Shown piece by piece: positions 41,862 to 51,116 of a DNA stretch of 64,000 bases (its first letter is position 1; each line of letters starts with the position of its first letter). The stretch lies in NCBI RefSeq assembly GCF_017872555.1, contig NZ_JAEDOX010000001.1, positions 1,426,001 through 1,490,000 on the forward strand, given 5' to 3'. Origin of the DNA: Ruegeria sp. HKCCSA071 (GTDB taxonomy: Bacteria; Pseudomonadota; Alphaproteobacteria; Rhodobacterales; Rhodobacteraceae). The notes below the pieces were generated by a model. That model searched no databases and was not told where the DNA came from. It saw only the letters and a program-made list of their open reading frames with translations. Made by a program: the position numbers and the translations under genes.

Positions 41862-42344
41862 TCAAGCCTGATGCTCGAACCCACCCAAACTGCCGGTTTC
41901 CTTAACCGCCTCCATCGCCACAAAGGTCGAAGTGCTGGCGACATGCGGCAAGGATGAAATCTTTTCAGCCAGAACACGGCGATACCCCGACATCGTGGCC
42001 GTGCGGACCTTCAACAAATAGTCGAAGTTCGAGGCGATCATATGGGCTTGCTCGACCTCGGCAGTTTTTCGGACTGCCGCGTTGAACTCGGCCAGTGCCT
42101 TTTCGCGGGTATCGGCCAGGCGCACCTCGACAAAGGCAACGTGGTCCAGCCCCAGTCTGATCGGATCCAGCATCGCCCGGTATCCTTTGATCACCCCGCT
42201 TGCTTCAAGCCGTTTCAGGCGCGCCTGTGTCGGTGATTTAGATAAACCGATTTCGCGCGCAAGATCGGCGACCGAAATGCGCCCATCCTCGGCCAGAATT
42301 CTCAGAATCGACCGGTCAAACCGGTCCAGGTCAGGAAAGTTCAT
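41862..42344 (-). CDS. putR: Lrp/AsnC-family activator of putA
   Basis: A 160-aa Lrp-type protein: helix-turn-helix at residues about 8-55 (ILRILAEDGRISVADLAREIGLS, SPTQARLKRLEASGVI) and a RAM ligand domain after it. Divergent from putA with a long palindrome between, as for the proline-responsive PutR of Rhodobacter and Agrobacterium. Proline would be the co-effector switching on putA. ATG 42344 chosen; the frame extends 14 codons upstream without a ribosome site. Confidence 0.88.
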   Translation of the reverse strand: MNFPDLDRFDRSILRILAEDGRISVADLAREIGLSKSPTQARLKRLEASGVIKGYRAMLDPIRLGLDHVAFVEVRLADTREKALAEFNAAVRKTAEVEQAHMIASNFDYLLKVRTATMSGYRRVLAEKISSLPHVASTSTFVAMEAVKETGSLGGFEHQA

Positions 42345-42392
42345 TTGCGCTGCTCTCTGGCAAAATTTCAGGTGTTCCGCCTTCAATTACCA

Positions 42393-42419
42393 AAAACTCA
42401 GGCGATTGTCCTGAGTTTT
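42393..42419. promoter_or_regulatory. Perfect 10-bp-arm palindrome, likely PutR operator
   Basis: AAAACTCAGG (42393-42402) and CCTGAGTTTT (42410-42419) form a perfect inverted repeat with a 7-bp spacer in the 108-bp putR/putA gap, 34 bp before the putA start. Its location and symmetry fit an Lrp-family binding site. Confidence 0.65.
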
Positions 42420-42452
42420 CGCAGGTATATTGCCACAAAGACCGGAGGACCC

Positions 42453-45400
42453 ATGTCTCATACCCTGCGTACATTAATCGACACCTCAACCTATGCTGAC
42501 CAGTCGGCGATCCTTGAAACCCTGATCTCTCAGGCCAGCCTGAGCGTTACGGACCGCAGCGCCATCAGCGCAGCTGCCGCGCAGCTTGTGCGCGATATCC
42601 GCTCCGGCACGTCTCCGGGGTTGATGGAGGTGTTTCTTGCCGAATACGGCCTATCCACCGACGAAGGCGTCGCCCTGATGTGCCTGGCCGAAGCGCTGTT
42701 GCGCGTGCCGGATGCAGACACGATTGACGCGTTGATTGAAGACAAGATCGCCCCTTCGGATTGGGGTAAGCATCTTGGACACTCGTCTTCATCCTTGGTG
42801 AACGCCTCGACATGGGCACTGATGCTGACGGGCAAGGTTCTGGACGAAGGCAAGACCTCGCCCGTTGGTGCCCTGCGCGGGGCCATCAAGCGATTGGGTG
42901 AACCCGTGATCCGTACCGCTGTGTCGCGGGCGATGAAGGAAATGGGGCGGCAATTCGTGTTGGGTGAATCCATTCACGCCGCGATGGAACGCGCGCGCGG
43001 GATGGAAAGCAAGGGGTATACCTACTCCTACGACATGCTGGGAGAAGCAGCCCGGACCGAGGGGGACGCCGCGCGATATCACCTGTCCTACTCACGCGCC
43101 ATTTCGGCCATTGCTGAGGCCTGTACCCATGATGATATCCGCTCCAACCCCGGCATTTCGGTCAAGTTGTCCGCCCTGCACCCCCGCTATGAACTGGCAC
43201 AAGAAAAGCGGGTTATGGATGAACTGGTTCCGCGCCTGCGTGCGCTGGCCCTTTTGGCCAAGGCCGCCGGCATGGGGTTGAACGTCGACGCCGAAGAGGC
43301 GGATCGCCTGTCTTTGTCATTGCAGGTGATTGACGCGGTGATGTCCGATCCGGCTCTGACTGGCTGGGATGGGTTCGGCATCGTGGTTCAGGCTTATGGG
43401 CCACGCGCTTCGCTGGTTCTGGACACGCTCTATGACATGGCTGAACGCCACGATCGCAAGCTGATGGTGCGTCTGGTCAAAGGCGCCTATTGGGATACCG
43501 AGATCAAACGCGCGCAGGTCGAAGGCGTGGATGGCTTTCCCGTCTTCACGCACAAGGCGGTCACCGATGTGTCCTATATCGCCAATGCGCGCAAGTTGCT
43601 GGGCATGACAGACCGGATCTACCCACAATTCGCCACCCACAACGCCCATACAGTCAGCGCCATATTGCACATGGCCGAAGGTCAGCCTTTTGAATTCCAG
43701 CGCCTGCATGGTATGGGTGAGACATTGCATCAGCTTGTGATGAACAGGCAGAAAACGCGTTGTCGCATCTACGCACCGGTTGGTGCGCATCGTGACCTGC
43801 TGGCCTACCTTGTGCGGCGTCTGCTGGAAAACGGGGCAAACTCATCATTCGTCAACCAGATTGTCGACGAAAACGTCCCGCCGGAAGTGGTTGCCTCGGA
43901 TCCGTTTGTTACGGTGCTGACACCGCCGCCCCCACTGCCCACCGGGCCCGAACTGTTCAAGCCGGAACGCCCCAATTCCAAAGGTTTCGATCTACACCAC
44001 ACCCCGACGCTGGATAAGATTGATGCAGCGCGGGATCAGTTCCGTGCGTATCACTGGTATGCACAGCCGTTGCTGGCTGACGCTGCCAAACCACAGGCGG
44101 ATGAGCAGGTAATCAACCCGGCGAATCCTGCCGACAAGCCGGGCGCGGTCGCCTCGGCAAGTGAAGCAGATGTGGAACTGGCGCTGGCTTCGGCAAAGCC
44201 GTGGCAGGCCCCGGCAGTCGAACGTGCCCGCATCCTGAACTCTGCCGCCGATCTTTATGAAACGCATTACGGCGAGTTATTCGCCCTGCTGGCGCGCGAG
44301 GCTGGCAAGTCGCTGCCTGACGCCGTGGCGGAACTGCGTGAGGCGGTGGATTTCCTGCGTTACTACGCCGCCAACATACCTGATGCCGAGCCCGCCGGAG
44401 TATTCACCTGCATCAGCCCGTGGAACTTCCCGCTGGCGATCTTCTCAGGGCAAATATCGGCAGCTTTGGCAACCGGGAACGCCGTTTTGGCCAAGCCTGC
44501 GCCGCAGACACCCCTGATCGCGCACCGCGCCATTCAATTGCTGCATGAGGCTGGTGTGCCGCGCCACGCGCTGCAATTGCTGCCGGGTGGTCCGACCGTG
44601 GGCGCGGCGCTGACATCGGATGCGCGCGTCTCGGGCGTGGCCTTCACCGGCTCGACAACGACCGCTCTCAGAATCCGGTCGGCAATGGCTGGGTCCATGC
44701 GCCCCGGCACGCCGCTGATTGCGGAAACTGGTGGCCTGAACGCCATGATCGTTGACAGCACCGCACTTCCCGAACAGGCCGTGCAATCGATCATTGAAAG
44801 CGCTTTTCAGTCCGCAGGCCAGCGGTGTTCCGCACTGCGATGCCTGTACCTTCAAGAGGATATCGCAAATGACGTCCTGACCATGCTCAAAGGGGCAATG
44901 GATGCCCTGCGCATCGGTGATCCGTGGCTGATCTCTACCGATTGCGGCCCGGTGATCGACGCGCAGGCCCGGCAGGTAATCGCTGATCACGTCGCCACGG
45001 CACGGGCCGAAGGGCGTGTTCTGAAAGAGCTGCCGCTACCGCCCGAAGGTATCTTTGTTGCCCCCACGTTGATCGAAATCTCGGGCATTGCCGCGCTGGA
45101 GCGCGAAATATTTGGCCCCGTATTGCACGTGGCAAGGTTCAAAGCGCAGGAGATCGACAAGGTCATCGCGGATATCAACGCAACCGGATACGGGCTGACC
45201 TTTGGCCTGCAAACCCGGATCGACGACCGGGTGCAGCATGTGACTGAAGCTATCCATGCCGGAAACATCTATGTAAACCGCAATCAGATTGGTGCCATCG
45301 TTGGCTCCCAACCTTTTGGCGGTGAAGGGCTGTCAGGCACCGGCCCGAAGGCGGGCGGCCCGAATTACATGGCCAGGTTCTGTGCACCTGATCGGCAAAC

Positions 45401-45851
45401 CACGACAGAAACCTGGGAGCATTTGGCAGACCTACCTGCCCCTCAAGGCCAGCCTGCCCCAATCCAAACCCGTTCTCTGCCCGGCCCAACCGGAGAATCG
45501 AACCGGCTGAGCGAATATCCCCGCCCACCACTTCTGTGCGTGGGGCCGGGGGAAACGGCGGCGCGCGCGCAGGCTGAAGCCGTAAAGGCACTGGGTGGCA
45601 CGGCCATTCAGGCAACCGGAATGCTTGACCTTCACCGGTTGGAGAACCTGACCGGTATCTCTGGTGTTCTTTGGTGGGGCGATGCTGAAACCGCGCAGCA
45701 GATCGAACTGCATCTGGCCCGTCGGGACGGCCCCATTCTTCCCCTGATTCCGGGCAGACCCGACCGCGCGCGTGTGCTGGGTGAGCGCCATGTGTGTGTC
45801 GATACGACCGCAGCTGGCGGAAACGCTGCGTTGTTGGGAGGTGCGGCATAA
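42453..45851 (+). CDS. putA: Bifunctional proline dehydrogenase / P5C dehydrogenase
   Basis: A 1132-aa PutA that oxidises proline to glutamate in two steps. The PRODH barrel (about residues 150-480) has SVKLSALHPRYE, RLVKGAYWDTEIKRAQ and FATHNAHTV. The aldehyde dehydrogenase domain (about 560-990) has PWNFPLAIFSGQ, ETGGLNAMIVDSTALPEQ and catalytic Cys792 in SAGQRCSALR. About 150 further residues follow, as in the R. capsulatus-type PutA of similar length. There is no N-terminal ribbon-helix-helix domain, so it does not repress itself; PutR takes that role. CGGAGGA precedes the ATG. Confidence 0.97.
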   Translation: MSHTLRTLIDTSTYADQSAILETLISQASLSVTDRSAISAAAAQLVRDIRSGTSPGLMEVFLAEYGLSTDEGVALMCLAEALLRVPDADTIDALIEDKIAPSDWGKHLGHSSSSLVNASTWALMLTGKVLDEGKTSPVGALRGAIKRLGEPVIRTAVSRAMKEMGRQFVLGESIHAAMERARGMESKGYTYSYDMLGEAARTEGDAARYHLSYSRAISAIAEACTHDDIRSNPGISVKLSALHPRYELAQEKRVMDELVPRLRALALLAKAAGMGLNVDAEEADRLSLSLQVIDAVMSDPALTGWDGFGIVVQAYGPRASLVLDTLYDMAERHDRKLMVRLVKGAYWDTEIKRAQVEGVDGFPVFTHKAVTDVSYIANARKLLGMTDRIYPQFATHNAHTVSAILHMAEGQPFEFQRLHGMGETLHQLVMNRQKTRCRIYAPVGAHRDLLAYLVRRLLENGANSSFVNQIVDENVPPEVVASDPFVTVLTPPPPLPTGPELFKPERPNSKGFDLHHTPTLDKIDAARDQFRAYHWYAQPLLADAAKPQADEQVINPANPADKPGAVASASEADVELALASAKPWQAPAVERARILNSAADLYETHYGELFALLAREAGKSLPDAVAELREAVDFLRYYAANIPDAEPAGVFTCISPWNFPLAIFSGQISAALATGNAVLAKPAPQTPLIAHRAIQLLHEAGVPRHALQLLPGGPTVGAALTSDARVSGVAFTGSTTTALRIRSAMAGSMRPGTPLIAETGGLNAMIVDSTALPEQAVQSIIESAFQSAGQRCSALRCLYLQEDIANDVLTMLKGAMDALRIGDPWLISTDCGPVIDAQARQVIADHVATARAEGRVLKELPLPPEGIFVAPTLIEISGIAALEREIFGPVLHVARFKAQEIDKVIADINATGYGLTFGLQTRIDDRVQHVTEAIHAGNIYVNRNQIGAIVGSQPFGGEGLSGTGPKAGGPNYMARFCAPDRQTTTETWEHLADLPAPQGQPAPIQTRSLPGPTGESNRLSEYPRPPLLCVGPGETAARAQAEAVKALGGTAIQATGMLDLHRLENLTGISGVLWWGDAETAQQIELHLARRDGPILPLIPGRPDRARVLGERHVCVDTTAAGGNAALLGGAA

Positions 45852-45859
45852 GCTTGCCT

Positions 45860-45889
45860 TGACGCTGGGCGCGTAAAAGCCCAGCGTCA
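45860..45889 (+). promoter_or_regulatory. 11-bp hairpin between putA stop and rhomboid start
   Basis: TGACGCTGGGC (45860-45870) and GCCCAGCGTCA (45879-45889) are perfectly complementary with an 8-nt loop. It could end putA transcription, but no T run follows; instead the rhomboid ATG comes 4 nt later. No Shine-Dalgarno lies between stem and ATG. Confidence 0.6.
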
Positions 45890-45893
45890 CCTC

Positions 45894-46637
45894 ATGTTTC
45901 CGATACGTGACCATAACCCCTCGGGGCGCACGCCTTATGTTGTCTACGTCTTATTGGCGGCCAACATCCTGATCTTCCTCAGCTATGTGGGGATCATGAA
46001 TGATGCGCCACTTATCAACCGGCTGTTCTTCGACTACGCCATCATCCCGGCGCGGGTCAGCGATGGGGTTGGTCTGGAAACCTTTGTGACATCCATGTTC
46101 CTGCATGGAGGCTGGATGCATCTGGCCGGGAACATGCTGTTCTTATGGATATTCGGCGACAATCTGGAAGACGAAATGGGCCATCTGCCCTTTTTGCTGT
46201 TCTACCTGGTCGCAGGTATCGGCGCAGGTCTGATCCATGTGGTTACAGGGCCGGACTCTCAGGTGCCTACCGTCGGCGCCTCGGGCGCGATTGCGGGTGT
46301 CATGGGGGGATACCTACTGCTGTTTCCCAAGGCGCGTGTGGATATTCTGCTGATCCTGGTTGTCTATTTCAGGGTCTTTACCATCCCCGCCTTCATCATG
46401 CTGGGCGTATGGCTGGCGATTCAGTTCTTTGGCAGCGTCACCAGCAACCCGGACGAAGGCGGTATCGCCTACTGGGCCCATACCGGCGGGTTTGCCGTGG
46501 GGTTGATCCTATGCGTACCATTGTGGCTGCGGCGCGGTGGAGTGCAATTCTGGAACCGCACGCACGGGCACCCGCCCCACCCAGAGACAAAGTACAAGCT
46601 GTCGCAGTCTCGTATACCGCGCGTTCCGCGTCGATAA
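45894..46637 (+). CDS. Rhomboid-family intramembrane serine protease
   Basis: A 247-aa protein with six hydrophobic segments. The rhomboid marks are HGGWMHLAGNMLFLW near residue 70, the catalytic GASGAIAG (Ser130) and His196 in YWAHTGGF, forming the Ser-His dyad inside the membrane. Substrates are membrane proteins; the target is unknown. The start follows a stable hairpin by 4 nt with no ribosome site, so translation may be controlled or depend on putA readthrough. Confidence 0.9.
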   Translation: MFPIRDHNPSGRTPYVVYVLLAANILIFLSYVGIMNDAPLINRLFFDYAIIPARVSDGVGLETFVTSMFLHGGWMHLAGNMLFLWIFGDNLEDEMGHLPFLLFYLVAGIGAGLIHVVTGPDSQVPTVGASGAIAGVMGGYLLLFPKARVDILLILVVYFRVFTIPAFIMLGVWLAIQFFGSVTSNPDEGGIAYWAHTGGFAVGLILCVPLWLRRGGVQFWNRTHGHPPHPETKYKLSQSRIPRVPRR

Positions 46638-46655
46638 AGCTGGGCTAAGGGGCGA

Positions 46656-47441
46656 TCAGCCCCGGATGACTTTGGCGAATTGATCAAAGATCGGTTCATT
46701 CGAACAGATCACTTCACCATCTTCCAGCGCGTTGCCTTCAGGGTTCAGGGCCTGCACGAAGCCGCCCGCCTCTTTCACGATGATGATACCGGCGGCGATA
46801 TCCCAGGCGTTCAGGCGGCGTTCCCAGAAACCTTCGTACCTGCCCGCAGCCACATATGCCATATCAAGCGCCGCAGCACCCCAACGGCGCACACCGGCGC
46901 AAGCGGGCATCAGACGCGCCAGATCCTGCAGGGTTACAGGCAGGTCAGAACGACCCCCAAAGGGCAGACCGGTTGCAAAGATCGATTCAATCATGCGGTG
47001 ACGCCCCGACACACGAATTCGGGTGTCGTTCATCCATGCACCCTCGCCTTTTTCAGCAAAGAACATCTCGTCCTTGGCAGCATCATAGATCACGCCGGCA
47101 ACGATCTTGCCCTTATGTTCCAGTGCAATCGAAATTGCCCAATGCGGCAGGCCATGCAGAAAATTGGTGGTACCGTCCAGCGGATCTACGATCCAGCGGC
47201 GGGTCGGGTCTTCTCCGTCGATGGAACCGCCCTCTTCGGCCAGCCAGCCATAGGTCGGGCGTGCGCCCAGCAATTCGTCCTTCAGGATGGCCTCGGCCGC
47301 GATATCGGCCTTGGAAACAAAATCGCCCGCACCCTTCATCGACACCTGCAGATTCTCGACTTCACGAAAGTCCTTGACCAAAGAACGCCCCGCCTTACGC
47401 GCGGCCTTGATCATGATGTTGAGATTTGCACTGCCAACCAT
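46656..47441 (-). CDS. Inositol monophosphatase family protein
   Basis: A 261-aa magnesium- and lithium-sensitive phosphatase fold. Metal ligands are in WLAEEGG (near residue 68), WIVDPLDGTTNFLHG (near 85) and the late NAWDIAAGIIIVKEAGG (near 208). It may dephosphorylate inositol-1-phosphate, act as SuhB, or process another sugar phosphate. It is transcribed after, and 97 bp from, metR on the same strand; a GGGGC-N5-GCCCC hairpin overlaps its stop. Confidence 0.9.
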   Translation of the reverse strand: MVGSANLNIMIKAARKAGRSLVKDFREVENLQVSMKGAGDFVSKADIAAEAILKDELLGARPTYGWLAEEGGSIDGEDPTRRWIVDPLDGTTNFLHGLPHWAISIALEHKGKIVAGVIYDAAKDEMFFAEKGEGAWMNDTRIRVSGRHRMIESIFATGLPFGGRSDLPVTLQDLARLMPACAGVRRWGAAALDMAYVAAGRYEGFWERRLNAWDIAAGIIIVKEAGGFVQALNPEGNALEDGEVICSNEPIFDQFAKVIRG

Positions 47442-47538
47442 TGTAATAGGGCTCCTGTCCGGTCAAGCCGCGCGTATACTGCCGCAAGGCTTCCTTGCCA
47501 AGAGGAATGATCGCATAACAGACCCGCAGAAAACGCCT

Positions 47539-48444
47539 CTACCGGGATTGCAGCTTGCGCGCCTCTTCGCGGGCCAGTTTCACCAGTTCCTGAACATAGG
47601 GCTTGTCCAGATCTTCTGATCGGACCGCTGCATAAAGGCGACGCGTGATCCCCTCTTTGGTCAGGGGCCGGGTCACATAGTCCGAGTTGTATTTGACCTC
47701 GCGCACGACCCAATCCGGCAAAACTGAGATGCCCCGGTTTGATGCCACCAGAAGCAGGATGACAGCTGTCAATTCCACCTGCCTGATCGAGGCGGGTTCG
47801 ACGCGTGCAGGGATCAACAATTGACTGAACACATCCAGACGTGTGCGCTCCACCGGGTAGGTTATCAGGGTCTGACCTCGGAAATCCTCAGCCTCGATAT
47901 AGGCTTTTTCCGCCAGTGGATGGGCTGATGCAGCGACAAAGACGGGATTGTAGTCAAACAGCTCCACAAACTCGACACCCGGCAGATCTTCAGGATCGGA
48001 TGAGACAACCAGATCAACCTCTTCCTTCTGCAAGGCAGGCAGGGCATCAAAGGCCAGACCGGGTCGGATATCGACATCCACGTCGCCCCAGGATTTCCTG
48101 AAGGATTCAAGAACCGGAAACAGCCATTCGAAACACGCGTGGCATTCGATGGCGATATGCATTCGCCCGGTGCGCCCATCCCGCAGCGACGAAAACTCAT
48201 TTTGTGCCGCCTCGACCTGCGGCAGGATCTGCTCGGCCAACCGCAGCAGGCGCAAACCGGCGGCTGACAGCTTCATCGGCTTTGAACGTCGCAGAAACAG
48301 CTCGACCCCGGCCTGATCCTCCAACCCTTTGATCTGATGACTCAATGCGGATTGAGTGATGTTCAACTGGTCGGCAGCGCGTGCCAACCCACCGCATTCA
48401 TGGATCGCCTTGATGGTACGCAGGTGCCGGAATTCAATGTGCAT
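47539..48444 (-). CDS. metR: LysR-family methionine regulator
   Basis: A 301-aa LysR protein starting MHIEFRHLRTIKAIHECGGLARAADQLNITQSALSH (residues 1-36) with the MetR-type effector region AIECHACFEWLFPVLESFR at about 99-117. MetR activates methionine synthesis genes with homocysteine as co-effector. It is divergent from metF with 94 bp between, the classical metR arrangement. A TGAA-N5-TGAG half-conserved MetR-like site is near 48464. Confidence 0.88.
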   Translation of the reverse strand: MHIEFRHLRTIKAIHECGGLARAADQLNITQSALSHQIKGLEDQAGVELFLRRSKPMKLSAAGLRLLRLAEQILPQVEAAQNEFSSLRDGRTGRMHIAIECHACFEWLFPVLESFRKSWGDVDVDIRPGLAFDALPALQKEEVDLVVSSDPEDLPGVEFVELFDYNPVFVAASAHPLAEKAYIEAEDFRGQTLITYPVERTRLDVFSQLLIPARVEPASIRQVELTAVILLLVASNRGISVLPDWVVREVKYNSDYVTRPLTKEGITRRLYAAVRSEDLDKPYVQELVKLAREEARKLQSR

Positions 48445-48538
48445 CTCAAGTATCGTTCATGTTGTTGTTGAATAATATGAGTTTGTCTCACAATGTCCGT
48501 CATGGCACAAGATAGTCAGTTGATCCAGTGAGGCAGCC

Positions 48539-49405
48539 ATGTCCAAACCCGAAATTTCATTCGAGTTCTTTCCGCCCAAAACTCTGGAGGCTTCATTCCG
48601 CCTTTGGGATACGGTCCAGACATTGGCGCCACTGGAGCCCCGTTTTGTATCCGTCACCTACGGTGCAGGCGGTACGACCCGGGAACTGACGCGCGACGCG
48701 GTCGCAACCCTGCATAAATCCTCTGGCCTGAACGTCGCTGCGCATCTAACCTGTGTTGACGCTTCGCGGCAGGAAACGCTGGAAATCGCCGACACATTCG
48801 CACGTGCGGGCGTGCAGGACATCGTGGCCCTGCGGGGCGACCCGCCGAAAGGGCATGATCGGTTCGTACCGCACCCCGAAGGCTTTAACAGTTCGATTGA
48901 GTTGATTGAGGCACTGGCTGAAACCGAAATGTTCAGCATCCGTGTCGGTGCCTATCCTGACAAGCACCCTGAAGCCGCGGACATGTCAGCAGACGTGGAT
49001 TGGCTGAAGGCCAAACTTGACGCGGGCGCTGACGAAGCGCTGACGCAATTCTTTTTCGAGGCCGAAACCTTCTTCCGTTTCCGCGATGCCTGCGCCAAGG
49101 CGGGTATCGACAAACCGATCGTTCCGGGCATTCTGCCTATTGAAAACTGGGCAGGTGCGCGCAAGTTCGCCAGAAGTTGCGGCACGCATATTCCCGATTG
49201 GGTCGAACACGCCTTTGAAAAGGCCGTGCGCGACGGGCGTGAGGATCTGCTGGCAACTGCGATCTGCACCGAAATGTGCTCGGACCTGATCGAAGGTGGT
49301 GTGGACAAGCTGCATTTCTATACCCTGAACCGTCCCGAACTGACGCGCGATGTGTGCTTTGCCCTTGGAATTACGCCGCAAGTCGATCTTCAAAACGTCG
49401 CCTGA
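48539..49405 (+). CDS. metF: 5,10-methylenetetrahydrofolate reductase
   Basis: A 288-aa TIM-barrel flavoprotein. EFFPPKT near residue 9 carries the conserved Glu, VTYGAGGTTRE near 40, AHLTCV near 67, and ALRGDPPKG near 98. It reduces methylene-THF to methyl-THF for methionine synthase. Divergent from metR, which should activate it; a Rho-independent terminator follows. Confidence 0.96.
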   Translation: MSKPEISFEFFPPKTLEASFRLWDTVQTLAPLEPRFVSVTYGAGGTTRELTRDAVATLHKSSGLNVAAHLTCVDASRQETLEIADTFARAGVQDIVALRGDPPKGHDRFVPHPEGFNSSIELIEALAETEMFSIRVGAYPDKHPEAADMSADVDWLKAKLDAGADEALTQFFFEAETFFRFRDACAKAGIDKPIVPGILPIENWAGARKFARSCGTHIPDWVEHAFEKAVRDGREDLLATAICTEMCSDLIEGGVDKLHFYTLNRPELTRDVCFALGITPQVDLQNVA

Positions 49406-49427
49406 CAACTGAAAAATACAATGATTC

Positions 49428-49464
49428 GCTCGGGTTACGAACATGCCCGGGCGTTTTCCTTTTC
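49428..49464 (+). terminator. Rho-independent terminator after metF
   Basis: GCTCGGG (49428-49434) pairs with CCCGGGC (49446-49452) with one G-T pair; a GTTTTCCTTTTCTT tail follows. It lies 22 bp past the metF stop. Confidence 0.75.
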
Positions 49465-49619
49465 TTGTGCGTGACCTGTTTCACAGTTACATCCGTGAAT
49501 TCACGCCTTTGCGGAACAATGGAATCTTCGCATCGCGATTGTTGTCAGCTTCCCTCTCAATCAACCGTGAAATTTGACAAAACCATGCCCTCGGCAACAC
49601 TAGGGGTGTGTAGTTTTTA

Positions 49620-50300
49620 ATGAGTGTTTTGAGTATGGAACCTGTCGATAAGGTCAGGGCACGCATGGATGCCCTGGCAGATCTGGGCCTGAACCCGTCT
49701 GCCAATTCCAGTGAAATACGAGAGGCGTGGCGTCACATCGCCTTTCACACGCATCCTGATCACAAGGAAGGCGACAGTTCCGGGTTTTCACGCGCCAAGG
49801 CAGCCTATGATTTTCTGCGCAAAGAAGGGCTGGCGACAAAGGGCGGTGCCACAGCTGGCCCGCCACAACCACGTCGGGCACGGTTGAAGAAACGAATCAT
49901 CGAGCTTCCGCAAGAGGATGTTGCCGCATGCGAGGCGATGCTGAATCCCGGGCAGGCGCTGTCGCATATGAACGCTCAGACTGGTATTCAACCCAAATGC
50001 GGCAGCGGTGTTGCTGACCATGTCCCCGACGCGGTCGGATGCTATGGGCGGCACCTGACTTACTTTGTCACGACACCGGTCAATCAGGGCGCAAATCGTG
50101 TGGCTTTGCCAACGACCGTTCTGACCAGTGCGCGGCACACCACAGCGGAAATCCTGAGCTTTCAATCCAGCGACACGGGCGCCGGGGAAGTTGTCATTCC
50201 CGATACGATCCGCGAACGCAAGTTTCCAGGTGCCAAGAGCGTCAGGATCCGGTTTGACGCGGATCAGGCGATACGGGATCAATTCTGGCTTGCAGGCTGA
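49620..50300 (+). CDS. J-domain-containing protein
   Basis: A 226-aa protein with an N-terminal J domain at about residues 20-70: helix II EIREAWRHIAF, the loop HPD (His45-Asp47) and helix III FSRAKAAYDFL. HPD is needed to stimulate DnaK. There is no G/F region or zinc finger, so it is a type III J protein whose C-terminus (about 90-226) gives it a special target; I cannot name that domain. The start at 49620 is weakly supported; an in-frame ATG at 49635 is an alternative. Confidence 0.78.
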   Translation: MSVLSMEPVDKVRARMDALADLGLNPSANSSEIREAWRHIAFHTHPDHKEGDSSGFSRAKAAYDFLRKEGLATKGGATAGPPQPRRARLKKRIIELPQEDVAACEAMLNPGQALSHMNAQTGIQPKCGSGVADHVPDAVGCYGRHLTYFVTTPVNQGANRVALPTTVLTSARHTTAEILSFQSSDTGAGEVVIPDTIRERKFPGAKSVRIRFDADQAIRDQFWLAG

Positions 50301-50303
50301 ACG

Positions 50304-50333
50304 AAAAAGCTCGGCTGGTTAAGCCGGGCTTTG
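50304..50333. terminator. Bidirectional terminator
   Basis: AGCTCGGCT (50308-50316) pairs with AGCCGGGCT (50322-50330) with one G-T pair. A five-A run on the left serves the leftward YHS gene; a short CTTTG serves the rightward gene. Confidence 0.75.
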
Positions 50334-50349
50334 TGCATTTGCGGCCAGG

Positions 50350-50868
50350 TCAGTTTTTCACCGGACCTTCCGAGGTAAATTTCGGGATCACGCTGGTCGA
50401 GGCGTCAGACGGCTCGATACCCGGCCAGTTGCCTTCAGCAAGGTTGATGTTGCCCGGAATGTCTTCTTCGAAGAACCCGACGACCACATCCGTGATATTG
50501 AGGTACAGCTTATCGTCAACGATCCGCCACAAGTTCGGGTTTGCCGGAACCTTGCCACCGCGCGACACGCCATAGGCGCAGTGCCCATCATATTGTGGGG
50601 CATAATAGGCCGGGTTTTCCAGAAACTTGTCGCGGTTTTCCTCGGACGAGAATGCCCATGTTGCACCATTGTATTCGGCAGTGATGCTGGCATTGCCACG
50701 CACGCCTTCTTGCTGTGGTTGACCTACGGGGACCTGATCCAGGCTGCGATAGGCGACAACATCATACCCCGAGACGGCAAACCCCGTGCCGTCAATATAT
50801 TGCGGCCCGGCAAATGCCGGAACGGCCAGGGCCATGGCCGCAGCAAAGGTCAAAGCAAAGCGTTTCAT
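50350..50868 (-). CDS. Exported YHS-domain protein
   Basis: A 172-aa protein with a signal peptide (MKRFALTFAAAMALAVPAFA-GP). The YHS-type segment FAVSGYDVVAYRS, then WAFSSEENRDKFLENPAYYAPQYDGHCAYGVSRG, covers about residues 30-115 with a conserved Cys. YHS domains are associated with metal binding, but this exported type has no settled function. ATG 50868 has AAAGGAT upstream; the longer frame to 51159 overlaps the yghU start. Confidence 0.85.
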   Translation of the reverse strand: MKRFALTFAAAMALAVPAFAGPQYIDGTGFAVSGYDVVAYRSLDQVPVGQPQQEGVRGNASITAEYNGATWAFSSEENRDKFLENPAYYAPQYDGHCAYGVSRGGKVPANPNLWRIVDDKLYLNITDVVVGFFEEDIPGNINLAEGNWPGIEPSDASTSVIPKFTSEGPVKN

Positions 50869-51116
50869 GTAGTTTATCCTTTTCGTACCAGCGGTATTGG
50901 TGACGCCGTGATGGCAGGTCTGGCAAAACAATATGCGATTCCCATTCTGTTCGTAGCCCTCCTCGCGCCGCTGTGACCCCTCTCGAGCAAACGTGAGAGT
51001 TTGGTCGCGGAATATTACAAATTTAGCCGGAAAAGCTGGGTTGGACTCGGCGGATTGCAACACTACCTGTAAGACTGCACCGAACGCGGCCCGGACAAAG
51101 GCATGAAAGGCAAGAA

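Noticed and set aside
48445-48538. SAM riboswitch before metF
   Set aside because: The 94-bp gap to metR shows no SAM-II-like pseudoknot sequence; control by MetR is sufficient.
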